DNA of 64,000 nucleotides from a virus: IMG/VR virus record IMGVR_UViG_3300013112_000677, positions 1 to 64,000 of that record; one strand, 5' to 3'. Shown piece by piece: positions 42,596 to 50,586 of this stretch (position 1 is its first letter; each line of letters starts with the position of its first letter). The notes under the pieces were generated by a model. It saw only the letters and a program-made list of their open reading frames with translations, ran no database searches and was not told where the DNA came from. The position numbers and the translations under genes were made by a program.

Positions 42596-43226
42596 TGGCC
42601 TTCCGTGCCGACCTGTACGGGGCGCCCTTGTCCAGGAACTTCTCGGTGTAGCGCATCCGGTGGATGGGGCTGGCCCCCTGGTTCTTGAGGCCCTCGATGT
42701 GGTGGGCCGTCGGGTACCCCACGTTCGTGTCGAACCTGTACCCAGGGTACAACTCGGCGTACTCGCGCATCAGGCGGTCCCGCCAGACCTTGGCGATGAT
42801 GGAGGCCGCGGACACCTGCCACCACTGCTGGTCGGCCTTGTTCAGGGCCAGCTGAGGCAGGCCCAGCGCGCGCAGCTTGTACTTCTCGCCGTCGACGATG
42901 ACGATGTCGGGGGAGACCTCGAGGTCCTTCACGGCGCGCCGTAGAGCCTGCTTGTGCGCGACGTGGATCTCCAGCTTGTCGATCTCCTCGGGGGTGGCCC
43001 ACCCGATGCCCACGTCGACGGCTGCGTCGATGAGGGGCTCGAAGAGGCGCTCGCGCGCCGTGGGGGTCAGCTGCTTGCTGTCCCGGTAGCGGTGGTTCTT
43101 GACCCGCACGACGCGGGCGAAGAGCTCGGGGAACGGGCAGACGAGCTCGTTGTACAGGGCGGCGACGGCGACGACAGGCCCCGCCAGGGGGCCCACGCCG
43201 ACCTCGTCCAGCCCCGCCACGATCAT
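42588..43226 (-). CDS. rnhB: Ribonuclease HII
   Basis: Cleaves RNA in RNA-DNA hybrids, for primer removal or ribonucleotide excision. The family motifs are present: IVAGLDEVGVGPLAGPV at the N-terminus (catalytic D-E), DSKQLT (~residue 56), IVDGEKY with a third acidic residue, and a SAASIIAKVWRDRLM helix. The start is ATG 43226: AGGAGG lies six bases upstream and it overlaps the preceding stop (ATGA). The longer open frame adds unconserved residues. At 212 aa it matches bacterial RnhB. It complements the primase and polymerase of the left block, though it lies 28 kb away. Confidence 0.9.
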   Translation of the reverse strand: MIVAGLDEVGVGPLAGPVVAVAALYNELVCPFPELFARVVRVKNHRYRDSKQLTPTARERLFEPLIDAAVDVGIGWATPEEIDKLEIHVAHKQALRRAVKDLEVSPDIVIVDGEKYKLRALGLPQLALNKADQQWWQVSAASIIAKVWRDRLMREYAELYPGYRFDTNVGYPTAHHIEGLKNQGASPIHRMRYTEKFLDKGAPYRSARKASF

Positions 43227-43666
43227 CTGCCCCTCCTCCGTTTGGACGTTGAACTTCTTCCGAAGCCACCGCCTCGTCGCGAGGGCACTGGCCGTTTGTC
43301 CCATGGGGTGTAGTTGGTTCCTCCGCCGCCCCGGTACTTGATGTGCAGGGTGGCAGTGATGGCCAGGGGAGTGATCTCCACCGACCGGGGTTCGACATCG
43401 TTCAGCCTGGCCCACTGGGTGACCAGGTCCTTCACGTAGCGGTCGCTTCCGTCCTCGAGGGGGTGCTGCAGCTGGAAGGTGACCGTGGCGAGGTCCTTGC
43501 GGGTCGGGTCCTCGCTGATGCTGGAGCTGAGCAGGTTGCCGCAGGCCCTGTGCAGGGACCCGTAGAGCGCCTCGACCCACTCCAGCCTCTGGGCTAATAG
43601 ACGGTCGACGGGCGGCCCCGGGGAATCCCCGGAGCCACCCGCACCCTTGTTCGGTCCGTCAGCCAT
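43223..43666 (-). CDS. Hypothetical protein, 147 aa
   Basis: ATG 43666 (MADGPNKGAGG). The first 25 residues are low-complexity Gly/Pro; the middle is a globular alpha/beta segment (DPTRKDLATVTFQLQHP, then VEITPLAITATLHIKY); the tail is very basic (SRRGGGFGRSSTSKRRRGR), suggesting nucleic-acid contact. It overlaps both neighbours. Family not recognised. Co-translation with RNase HII hints at replication or repair. Confidence 0.5.
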   Translation of the reverse strand: MADGPNKGAGGSGDSPGPPVDRLLAQRLEWVEALYGSLHRACGNLLSSSISEDPTRKDLATVTFQLQHPLEDGSDRYVKDLVTQWARLNDVEPRSVEITPLAITATLHIKYRGGGGTNYTPWDKRPVPSRRGGGFGRSSTSKRRRGR

Positions 43667-44036
43667 CGTCCCGGCAGAGCCGGAGGAACGGGCGACCCCC
43701 ACCCCTCGGCTTGACCTCCTCGACCAGCGCCTTGCGGCCGAGCAGGCTCACGCCCTCGAGCCCGGCCTTCTTCCGCGCCTCGCGGACCAGGGCCTGCAGC
43801 TCCGTGGCGTTGGGGCAGGGAGCCTGCTGCCCCAGACGCTTGTCGATGACGCGGATGCGGCCCTGGTTGACAGAGCCGTCGTCCATCCGGTGGATGTAGG
43901 TCAGGTCGACCTCGATGCGGGGCAGGTAGGTGATGACGATCCCTCCCTTGTCCTGGTTCTTCTGGGGACGGAAGAAGGGCTGGATGGACGTCAGTTCGAC
44001 CTCGAACGCGGTGGGACCACTCTCAGCTTGCGGCAT
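43659..44036 (-). CDS. Hypothetical protein, 125 aa
   Basis: ATG 44036 is chosen because AGAGGAGG lies eight bases upstream; an in-frame GTG nine bases earlier sits directly on the Shine-Dalgarno. A compact beta-rich protein (GIVITYLPRIEVDLTYIHR) followed by a helix and a basic C-terminus. No known motif. It is the first gene of the set ending in RNase HII and follows a CATAAG element. Confidence 0.5.
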   Translation of the reverse strand: MPQAESGPTAFEVELTSIQPFFRPQKNQDKGGIVITYLPRIEVDLTYIHRMDDGSVNQGRIRVIDKRLGQQAPCPNATELQALVREARKKAGLEGVSLLGRKALVEEVKPRGGGRPFLRLCRDDG

Positions 44037-44071
44037 GTTGTGCACCTCCTCTAGGCATAGCTGTTGGCTCC

Positions 44072-44077
44072 CTTATG
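44072..44077 (-). promoter_or_regulatory. CATAAG element upstream of the RNase HII operon
   Basis: On the minus strand GGGCATAAGGG lies 35 bases before the ATG of the 125-aa gene, in the only gap between that gene and the ParB-like gene. Third of four copies. Confidence 0.35.
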
Positions 44078-44083
44078 CCCATT

Positions 44084-44968
44084 TCAGTCCAGATCTTCCC
44101 TCTCGCCGAGGGCCCATTCCAGCGCGTCGATCCGTCCCTGGAGGTTGTTGATGTCGGCGGTGAAGGCGACCACGCGGCCCGCGTTGGCGCCGTCGTTGAC
44201 GATGTCCTGGATGGTGGTGGGCTTGTCGCGGTTCACCTCCATCATGGCCTCCTGCCGGGCGGTCATCTCACCGAGCTGCCCCTTCAGCTGCTTGACCGTC
44301 TTCTTGCCCGACTTGCGGCCGGTCTGCTGACGTACCTGCTGGCGCTTCTTGGTGACGTCGCCCTTCTTGCGGCCCTTCTTCTTCTCCTGCGTGTGGGCGT
44401 CGGCCGCCTGCTTCTGCTCCTCCGGGGGCTTCTGGGAGTAGTCGTAGGCGGCGTCGATGGAGACGTCCCCCTTGTGGACGCTGTCCATCAGCTCGGAGGT
44501 GGCATCCTTCTTCAGCTTCATCAGCCGCTGCACGTGCCGGGTGGAGACACCCAGAGTCGTGGCGATCTCCGCCGGCGACATGCCGAAGCGCGCGAGGGTC
44601 TCGCAGGCCACGCACATCTCGGCGGGGGTGTACGCCTTGCGGTCGACGTCCAGGACGATGCCGGCGATGTTGGCGTCGCGGCGGGAGCCCTGGAGGCTGT
44701 AGTAGGGGACGCCGTCGGGGAAGCGAGCGGCGAAGTCGTCGGGGTGGTCGGTGGAGAGCATCTCGAGGGCGAGGTAGCGGCGCATGCCGTCGGCCAGGTA
44801 GGCGTCGCCCTTGTCGTCGAACCAGATGCCGAGGGGATCGGAGAGTCCTTGCGTCTTGATCCGGAAGGAGAGACCCTCCACGTCACCGAAGTCCCTCCTG
44901 GGATTCTCGATGACCTCGGGGTCCACGATGATGGCGTCGAACGGGATGACAGGTTGCTTGTCGGTCAT
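44084..44968 (-). CDS. ParB/KorB-like DNA-binding protein
   Basis: A 294-aa protein. The N-terminal ParB/Srx-type domain has FDAIIVDPEVIENPRRDF, then GLSDPLGIWFDDKG and YLADGMRRYLALEML, matching the ParB N-P-R ... P-L ... D-G-x-R-R layout. Residues ~120-165 form a KorB/ParB-like helix-turn-helix (RFGMSPAEIATTLGVSTRHV). A Lys-rich linker and a C-terminal coiled-coil dimerisation segment follow. ParB and KorB bind scattered palindromes and spread or clamp on DNA. The start ATG 44968 has GAGGAG upstream; the longer frame adds 23 unconserved residues. No ParA partner is visible in the window. It is a candidate reader of the 13-bp palindromes. Confidence 0.75.
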   Translation of the reverse strand: MTDKQPVIPFDAIIVDPEVIENPRRDFGDVEGLSFRIKTQGLSDPLGIWFDDKGDAYLADGMRRYLALEMLSTDHPDDFAARFPDGVPYYSLQGSRRDANIAGIVLDVDRKAYTPAEMCVACETLARFGMSPAEIATTLGVSTRHVQRLMKLKKDATSELMDSVHKGDVSIDAAYDYSQKPPEEQKQAADAHTQEKKKGRKKGDVTKKRQQVRQQTGRKSGKKTVKQLKGQLGEMTARQEAMMEVNRDKPTTIQDIVNDGANAGRVVAFTADINNLQGRIDALEWALGEREDLD

Positions 44969-45024
44969 GGTCTCCTCTGTATGGTAAGGTTGCCTGTACC
45001 CAGATTTGTTGACAAGGAGGCTGT

Positions 45025-48000
45025 GTGCATCAGCCACTGTTTCATTCCCCAGGGCTGGCCCGGGTAGGTGTGAGTCGGGACGAGGCCCTCGCCCGAAGGG
45101 AAGAGGTACACGACCCGGAGTCCATGGTCTACGCCCGGCCCTCGGACTTCACCGAGTACGCCATCCGCGTGGTCGACCAGAAGGCCAACAAGGTCGTCCC
45201 CTTCTCGTACAAGGAGCGTCGCTACCTCCGACGGATCTACGACACAGGGGCCAAGCGCGTCCTGCTGAAGTGTGGCCGGCAGGTCGAGAAGACGCTGCAC
45301 AAGTGTTCAGTAGTCACGACGGTGTCCGGTGCCCCGAAGACGATGGAGGACATCGAGGTAGGTGACCGAGTCATTGGCTTGGCTCCCGACGGGGCTCACA
45401 CCGCCACGGGGGAAGTCACCTGGAAGTCTGAGGAGTACTCCAAGCCCTGCGTCCGGATGCGGACCCGACAGGGGCACGAGATCATCATCGCACTTACACA
45501 CCCTATGCGGACGTGGGGATCTTGGACGGAGGGCTCTGATCTGCGTGTTGGTACCAGGCTGGCCGTGGCAAGGCAGGCCGGGTTCTTCACGTGCCGAGGA
45601 GGGTCTGTCCTCAAGGACGAGTGGGTGGCTCTCGCTGGGGCGATGATTGCGGAGGGGGGTTGTGGTGGAAGCAGCTCCCCGAACTTCACGCAGAACGAGG
45701 GGGCACTGCTCGACGACGTCCTCGACGCCTGCGTTCAGCTGGAGATTCCCTACAACCCGCACGAGAAGACGGACAGTGACGGCAGCTGGGTCCTGACGTT
45801 CGTTCAGCCTGAGCCTGGCGTGGACAACCCGGTCACGACCAAGCTGAAGCAGTGGGGGCTGTATGGCACCACCTCCCACACCAAGTTCGTTCCGGACTTC
45901 GTCTACGAGCTGTCCCCCGGCCAGACGGCCCTCTTCCTCAACCGCCTCTGGGCCGGCGATGGGCACTGCAGCCTGCAGGACTCCTCGTACCACATCGAGT
46001 ACGACACCGTATCCGAGCGGCTGGCGCGGGATGTTCAACGCCTCCTCTGGAAATTCGGCATCCCCACCAGCTTCCGAAGGTGGAAGCCGAAGTTGTACTT
46101 GGGGACCGACAAGTGGGCCTACAAGCTCCGCGTCGAGACGCAGGAGGGCGCCCGTAGATTCGTCGAGCACATAGGCGCGCTGAGCAAGACCGAGCACCTC
46201 CCCCTGTTGGGCGTTGACGAGAACAGCAACCGCGACACGTACCCGATGGAGATTGCGGAGGACATCAAAGCCATCCACCGCTCCCGCGAGGGCTACGCTC
46301 GTCGAGGTCGGTGGGTGCCCCAGCCCTCTCTCCGCTCGGCCGGTCTGCGCGAGAAGCCCAAGTACTCTCCCAGCAAGGCGAAGCTGCGGGAGTACGTCGA
46401 GTTCTTCCGGGCCGATGCTCGCTTCGACCAGGAGGCAGTGGACGAGCTCGAGGCCCACCTGGACACGGATCTGTTCTGGGATGAGGTCGTTGAGTACGTG
46501 GAGATTGGGGAGCAGCCCTGCTACGACATCACGGTGGCTGCTACGGACAGCTTCATCGCCGATGGGTTCATCACCCACAACAGCACCATGCTCGGCAACC
46601 GGATGCTGTCGATGTGCTGCCTCAACACAGGCTTCAAGTGCCTGTACGTGTCCCCCACCCACTCCCAGACGAACACGTTCAGCCGCGACAGACTGTCGGA
46701 TCCCATCACGCTGTCGCCGATCCTGTCGTCCTGGACGACGACCAAACTCACCGACAACATCCACCTCAAGAAGTTCATCAACCACAGCAACATCACCCTG
46801 CGCTACGCGTACCACAACGCCGACCGTACTCGAGGTATCCCCTCGGACATGGTCACCATCGACGAGCTGCAGGACATCCTGATGACCAACATCCCGGTCA
46901 TCGAGGAGACGGCCTCCCACTCCCCCTGGGGCATCTTCGTCTACTCGGGCACCCCGAAGACGACGGACAACCCCATGGAGCACTACTGGGTCTACTACTC
47001 GCGGCAGAACGAGTGGATGGTCCCGTGCGAGCGCCACGGCCTCCCCCGGCGGCCGGCCAGCTGGCACTGGAACATCCTGGGCGAGCGCAACATCGGCAAG
47101 CACGGCCCCATCTGCGACAAGTGCGGCGAGACCATCGACCCGATGCACCCCAAGGCGCACTGGCGGTCGCTCAACCCCAAGCCCGACATCCCCGAGCCGT
47201 TCGAGGGCTTCCGCATCCCGCAGCTGATGGTGCCCTGGATCGGGTGGACCGACATCCTCCAGAAGCAGAAGTTCTACGGCCGGGCCCAGTTCTACAACGA
47301 GGTCCTGGGCCTGAGCTACGACTCGGGGACCCGCCCCATCACGCGCAGGCACCTGCGAGCGCTGTGCAACCCCGAGCTGTCGATGTCGCGGGAGGGGCTG
47401 GAGAAGGTCCGGGAGAACATGGGCGGTGCCCGGGTCTTCATGGGCGTCGACTGGACCGGCGGGAGCAACAAGAGCTTCACGGTCGCCACCCTGGGGGCGT
47501 ACCTCCCGGGGAGCCGGAAGTTCACCTACTTCTACGTGCACAGGTTCGAGGGCCAGGAGTCGGAGCCAGAGACCCAGCTCGAGCTCCTCAAGCAGCTCAT
47601 CCGCAACTGGAACGTCGACGTCGTGGGTGTGGACTTCGGCGGCGGCTACTGGCCGAACAACGAGCTCATCAAGACCTTCGGCCCCCAGCGGGTCATCAAG
47701 TGGCAGTACAGCCAGCCCAACGAGAAGTGGCGGTGGGACGCGGGCCAGCAGCGGTACATGGTGAATCGCACGGCCGTGATGACCGACTTCTTCAACGCGC
47801 TGAAGCACGCCGACCGCCAGATCTTCGAGCTCCCCAAGTGGGAGGAGTTCCGTGAGCCCTACGCCACGGACTTCACCAACATCTTCAGCGAGTACAACGA
47901 GTCCCTCCGGCTCGACGAGTACAAGCTGGCCCCAGAGATGACGGACGACACCTGCCACTCCGCCCTCCTGTGCCTGCTGGCCTCCACCCTCCGGATCCCC

Positions 48001-48036
48001 CGCCTCGACATCTTCGCCGTACAGCAGGAAACATAG
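45025..48036 (+). CDS. terL: Large terminase subunit (TerL), interrupted by an intein
   Basis: DNA-packaging ATPase-nuclease, 1003 aa before splicing and about 573 after removing a 430-aa intein. Walker A is split: CGRQVEK before and STMLGNRM after the intein, restoring GRQVEKST. Walker B is MVTIDELQD, followed by the coupling motif YSGTPKT. The RNase H-like nuclease shows acidic residues in FMGVDWTGGSNKS, VVGVDFGGGYW and EMTDDTCHS. ADRTRGIPSDM is typical of large-phage terminases of this type. The GTG start at 45025 has AAGGAGG four bases upstream. A strong convergent hairpin follows the stop. Confidence 0.9.
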   Translation: MHQPLFHSPGLARVGVSRDEALARREEVHDPESMVYARPSDFTEYAIRVVDQKANKVVPFSYKERRYLRRIYDTGAKRVLLKCGRQVEKTLHKCSVVTTVSGAPKTMEDIEVGDRVIGLAPDGAHTATGEVTWKSEEYSKPCVRMRTRQGHEIIIALTHPMRTWGSWTEGSDLRVGTRLAVARQAGFFTCRGGSVLKDEWVALAGAMIAEGGCGGSSSPNFTQNEGALLDDVLDACVQLEIPYNPHEKTDSDGSWVLTFVQPEPGVDNPVTTKLKQWGLYGTTSHTKFVPDFVYELSPGQTALFLNRLWAGDGHCSLQDSSYHIEYDTVSERLARDVQRLLWKFGIPTSFRRWKPKLYLGTDKWAYKLRVETQEGARRFVEHIGALSKTEHLPLLGVDENSNRDTYPMEIAEDIKAIHRSREGYARRGRWVPQPSLRSAGLREKPKYSPSKAKLREYVEFFRADARFDQEAVDELEAHLDTDLFWDEVVEYVEIGEQPCYDITVAATDSFIADGFITHNSTMLGNRMLSMCCLNTGFKCLYVSPTHSQTNTFSRDRLSDPITLSPILSSWTTTKLTDNIHLKKFINHSNITLRYAYHNADRTRGIPSDMVTIDELQDILMTNIPVIEETASHSPWGIFVYSGTPKTTDNPMEHYWVYYSRQNEWMVPCERHGLPRRPASWHWNILGERNIGKHGPICDKCGETIDPMHPKAHWRSLNPKPDIPEPFEGFRIPQLMVPWIGWTDILQKQKFYGRAQFYNEVLGLSYDSGTRPITRRHLRALCNPELSMSREGLEKVRENMGGARVFMGVDWTGGSNKSFTVATLGAYLPGSRKFTYFYVHRFEGQESEPETQLELLKQLIRNWNVDVVGVDFGGGYWPNNELIKTFGPQRVIKWQYSQPNEKWRWDAGQQRYMVNRTAVMTDFFNALKHADRQIFELPKWEEFREPYATDFTNIFSEYNESLRLDEYKLAPEMTDDTCHSALLCLLASTLRIPRLDIFAVQQET
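45292..46581 (+). other. Intein with LAGLIDADG endonuclease inside terminase Walker A
   Basis: A 430-residue in-frame insertion. The C-terminal splice block ends PCYDITVAATDSFIADGF then ITHN, followed by Ser (+1): the canonical His-Asn/Ser. Block B is GHEIIIALTHP. Two endonuclease motifs are intact: LAGAMIAEGG and FLNRLWAGDGH. The N-terminal block, aligned by spacing to its conserved Gly and VGDRV, begins TLHKCSVV, putting Thr rather than Cys or Ser at position 1. The alternative start at the Cys four residues later would leave T-L-H-K inside the Walker A loop. The class 3 intein Trp and Cys positions are not filled, so this is not an obvious class 3 intein. Confidence 0.85.
46686..46698 (-). 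repeat. 13-bp palindrome copy 5, inverted centre
   Basis: CGACAGACTGTCG, inside the terminase C-extein just after the intein, encoding R-D-R-L-S. Confidence 0.85.
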
Positions 48037-48045
48037 GGCTACGAC

Positions 48046-48073
48046 GTGGGGGCCCGCGGATGCGGGCCCCCAC
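48046..48073. terminator. Strong hairpin between convergent terminase and membrane-protein genes
   Basis: A perfect 12-bp stem (GTGGGGGCCCGC / GCGGGCCCCCAC) with loop GGAT begins nine bases after the terminase stop. The next gene converges on it. There is no T-run, but strength and position fit a bidirectional terminator. Confidence 0.7.
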
Positions 48074-48098
48074 GCACCCACGCGAGGTAGCGGGGGTA

Positions 48099-48797
48099 TC
48101 AGACCGTGCGGCCCTCGATGACCGGCGCGGTGCTCAGGCGGTAGGCCTCGACGGTCTGCAGCAGGAGCTTGCCGCCGACGTAGAGGGTCTCACCGACAGC
48201 GACGCCGGTGGCGCCAGCCAGCAGGATGGCCACCCAGCCGGTCGGCAGGGCGAACCGTGTCTCCAGCAGCCTGGCGATGAGGAGCCAGGCACCGGCGCCG
48301 ATGGCGAACTGGATGCCGTGGCGGACCTTCGGGGAGGAGTTGGCGAACCGGATGGGGGCCCGGTATGCCTTCTGGCCGATGGTCTCATCCTCCGGCTTGA
48401 CGCCGAGCTGCTTCTCGAGGTAGTTGGCGTGGTGGGCCGCCGCCTGAGCGGTGGCCTCGGCCGTCTCGATGCGCTTGAGGCCCTCGGACACCGAACCCTC
48501 GATCTGGGCGATCTTGAGCTCGATGTTCTCCTTGATGGCCTCGACCAGCTTGGGGTCGGTGGTCTCGGCCAGCGCCTCGACGGAGGACGCCAGACCGTCG
48601 AGCCGGTCCTGCAGCTCGGCGGCGAGCTCGCCCTGACCGGACAGCTCCTTGACCACCTCGTCGAACCTCTTGTCCATCGAGGCCTTGGTCGGCCGGTCCT
48701 TCAACCGACCGAACTTGTCCTCGACGATGGACACCACCTCAGCCTTGGTGACCGGCGCCTTGCTGGCGTCGACCTTCTTCACGGGGTCTGCGGACAT
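48099..48797 (-). CDS. Coiled-coil protein with two C-terminal membrane helices, 232 aa
   Basis: Residues 20-135 are a long charged helix with heptad pattern (ELQDRLDGLASSVEALAETT and onward), likely a coiled coil. Residues ~165-183 (IQFAIGAGAWLLIARLLET) and ~188-210 (WVAILLAGATGVAVGETLYV) are predicted transmembrane helices. ATG 48797 has GAGGAG five bases upstream. It could be a membrane-anchored lysis, holin-like or phage-organisation protein; nothing identifies it further. It is transcribed towards the terminase. Confidence 0.6.
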   Translation of the reverse strand: MSADPVKKVDASKAPVTKAEVVSIVEDKFGRLKDRPTKASMDKRFDEVVKELSGQGELAAELQDRLDGLASSVEALAETTDPKLVEAIKENIELKIAQIEGSVSEGLKRIETAEATAQAAAHHANYLEKQLGVKPEDETIGQKAYRAPIRFANSSPKVRHGIQFAIGAGAWLLIARLLETRFALPTGWVAILLAGATGVAVGETLYVGGKLLLQTVEAYRLSTAPVIEGRTV

Positions 48798-48877
48798 GAG
48801 TACTCCTCGTTCTTGGGGGTTTGCGGCCGCAAGGACGGGAGAACTACGGGATGTAGTCCTCCTGTCCAACCACTTGT

Positions 48878-48883
48878 CTTATG
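48878..48883 (-). promoter_or_regulatory. CATAAG element upstream of the membrane-protein gene
   Basis: On the minus strand GCCATAAGAC lies in the gap between the helix-turn-helix gene and the coiled-coil membrane-protein gene, 80 bases before the latter. Fourth copy of the hexamer; its leader is longer than the others (32-37 bases). Confidence 0.3.
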
Positions 48884-48888
48884 GCTGA

Positions 48889-49584
48889 TCAGGTGCGGTT
48901 TTTGCGGATGATGGCGAGGACGTCGCCCTTGGGGTCCACGTTGGGGGTGCTGAGCGCCAGGAAGCGGTCGCGGATGGCCTCGTCCCGGTAGGTCTCGATG
49001 TAGATGATGACGGCACCCCGGAGGTGCTTGCGGCAGAACTCCAGGCGGCTGTGGAGCTTCTGGGCGTCGAGGTCGGTCTTGTAGTCGGGCTGCCCACGCA
49101 CCAGGGCTTGCAGCTCGAGGCAGAGCTTGAGGAACGTCAGCTCCGGCGTGTCCTCCTTCGTCGCCTCGTGGATGGCGTGGAACACCGTTTCGTCCAGCCG
49201 GGGGAAGAGCTCCACCCACCGAGCGGCCTCCTCGACGGAGGGGTGTAGCGTAGCGCGGTTCGCCATCTCCAGCATGGCCACGCACTCCTCCGCGTCCAGC
49301 TGGAGCGGGGGGAGGGTGATCTCGTGGATCTCGGTGAGCAGCCGGAGGTTGGACTCGAGCCGCAGGACGCGCCTCTGCAGGTCCAGGAGGGTCTTGCGGT
49401 TGAGGAGCGACCCGGTGTGGGCGTCGCGGTCGGCCGCCAGCTCCATGACCTCGTCGCGGAGGAGCATGGTGTACCGGCCCTGGGTGAAGCGGGTGAGCAT
49501 CGAGCGGCCGATGTAGGTTTCCACCGTGCGGACGGAGACTCCGAGCAAGGTGGCGGCCTCCTTCTTGGTCAGCATTTCGGGCAT
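48889..49584 (-). CDS. Excisionase/MerR-like helix-turn-helix protein, 231 aa
   Basis: Residues 4-45 form a winged helix-turn-helix of the excisionase type: MLTKKEAATLLGVSVRTVETYIGR, where the turn and recognition helix follow VSVRTV (only parts shown are diagnostic). The remaining 180 residues are mostly helical and unrecognised, so it is not a minimal Xis protein. It could regulate the divergent head operon starting at 49.7 kb or bind a replication or packaging site. On the minus strand TACAAG lies 25 bases upstream of the ATG and may be its -10 element. Confidence 0.65.
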   Translation of the reverse strand: MPEMLTKKEAATLLGVSVRTVETYIGRSMLTRFTQGRYTMLLRDEVMELAADRDAHTGSLLNRKTLLDLQRRVLRLESNLRLLTEIHEITLPPLQLDAEECVAMLEMANRATLHPSVEEAARWVELFPRLDETVFHAIHEATKEDTPELTFLKLCLELQALVRGQPDYKTDLDAQKLHSRLEFCRKHLRGAVIIYIETYRDEAIRDRFLALSTPNVDPKGDVLAIIRKNRT

Positions 49585-49638
49585 GAATCAGGACCTCCAG
49601 TTGCCTCTCTTGTAGCAGGAAGCGCCCCGGCTTTGCCG

Positions 49639-49668
49639 TTGACACTGTCTCTGGCCACTGCCTATAAC
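49639..49668 (+). promoter_or_regulatory. Strong sigma-70-type promoter for head genes
   Basis: TTGACA (49639-49644) matches the consensus exactly, and TATAAC (49663-49668) follows after 18 bases, 30 bases before the ATG at 49699. The best plus-strand promoter in the window; it lies between divergent genes. Confidence 0.7.
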
Positions 49669-49698
49669 GAGGGGAGGCCAACCCTGCTCGAGGTGTCC

Positions 49699-50586
49699 AT
49701 GTCCGACTTCAACGAGATGCTCTCCACGACCAAGGGTACCAAGGTGTCGGCAAGTACCCTCCTGCTGATGGCCAAGGAGGCGAGCAAGGCCTACCTGGAC
49801 CACAAGACCCCGCTCAACGACTCCATCGTGAAGCTGGCTCAGCAGCACCCCGAGTGGGGTGGCGAGCACATCCGGCGCGTCATCGAGGCGGCCAACCAGG
49901 AGACCTACGCGGCCCTGTTCCACAAGGAGGCCAGCGCGGTCAAGAACATCGTCTACGACCTGGCCGACCCCGAGGTCATCCTGCCCCAGCTGGAGAAGGA
50001 AGCACGCGCACACGTGACCCTCCCTGCCGGCGCAGCCTACGACAGGGACATCCCCGACTTCCGTGACGCGCTGAACGAGGACGAGTCCGACGCCATCCTG
50101 GCCAACGCCTTCGGCATCCCGGCGGCCCAGGAGAAGGTGGCGGAGGCAGCCCCCCACTCCACGCGCGACTGGGACCAGGCGCTGGGCGCCCTGGACCACG
50201 TGCGCGCCGAGGCGGGCGGGATCGACCGCATGCACGACGACCTCGTGCGCGACTTCAACCACCAGGTCAAGCAGGCGATGCTCGAGGGGCATGACCTCGC
50301 CGACATCGGCGCGGTGATGGAGGGGATGCTCGGTGAGAAGACGGCGGCGCTCAAGGACTACCTCGTTCGTGCCGTGCATCGCACGCTGGCGGAAGCGCCT
50401 GGGCTCGAGGTGTCGGCGGACCCTGCGAAGACGGCTGCGGCTCAGGCTCGAGTCGTGGATCCTGCAGGCCCACTGGCAGTGGTCACCAAGCAGCTGCATG
50501 ACGTCGTGGAGCGTCGGGACCTGTTCAAGACCGCCGAGGCCATCCTCGTCGAGAAGGAACGGGAGATCCGGGCGGCCCTGACGTGA
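49699..50586 (+). CDS. Unknown head-operon protein, 295 aa
   Basis: First gene after the strong promoter. Acidic, almost wholly helical, with tag-like peptides QEKVAEAA, GEKTAALK and IVKLAQQH. No membrane segment. ATG 49699 has GAGG upstream. It ends four bases into the next gene. Helical acidic proteins at this position often act as scaffold or internal head proteins, but there is no direct evidence. Confidence 0.5.
   Translation: MSDFNEMLSTTKGTKVSASTLLLMAKEASKAYLDHKTPLNDSIVKLAQQHPEWGGEHIRRVIEAANQETYAALFHKEASAVKNIVYDLADPEVILPQLEKEARAHVTLPAGAAYDRDIPDFRDALNEDESDAILANAFGIPAAQEKVAEAAPHSTRDWDQALGALDHVRAEAGGIDRMHDDLVRDFNHQVKQAMLEGHDLADIGAVMEGMLGEKTAALKDYLVRAVHRTLAEAPGLEVSADPAKTAAAQARVVDPAGPLAVVTKQLHDVVERRDLFKTAEAILVEKEREIRAALT

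Noticed and set aside
43227-43304. A longer RNase HII starting at ATG 43304
   Set aside because: The extra 26 residues are unconserved for the family. The ATG at 43226 has AGGAGG six bases upstream and an ATGA overlap with the preceding gene.
45292-46581. Class 3 intein (Trp-Cys-Thr triplet)
   Set aside because: The expected Trp two residues after the block B His and the Cys at the block F Asp position are Met and Asp here, so the class 3 signature is not met despite the missing Cys1.
49640-49650. GACACTGTC in the head-operon promoter as a ninth palindrome copy
   Set aside because: It shares only part of the half-sites, has a shorter centre and lacks the outer CG pairs; it is explained by the TTGACA -35 element.
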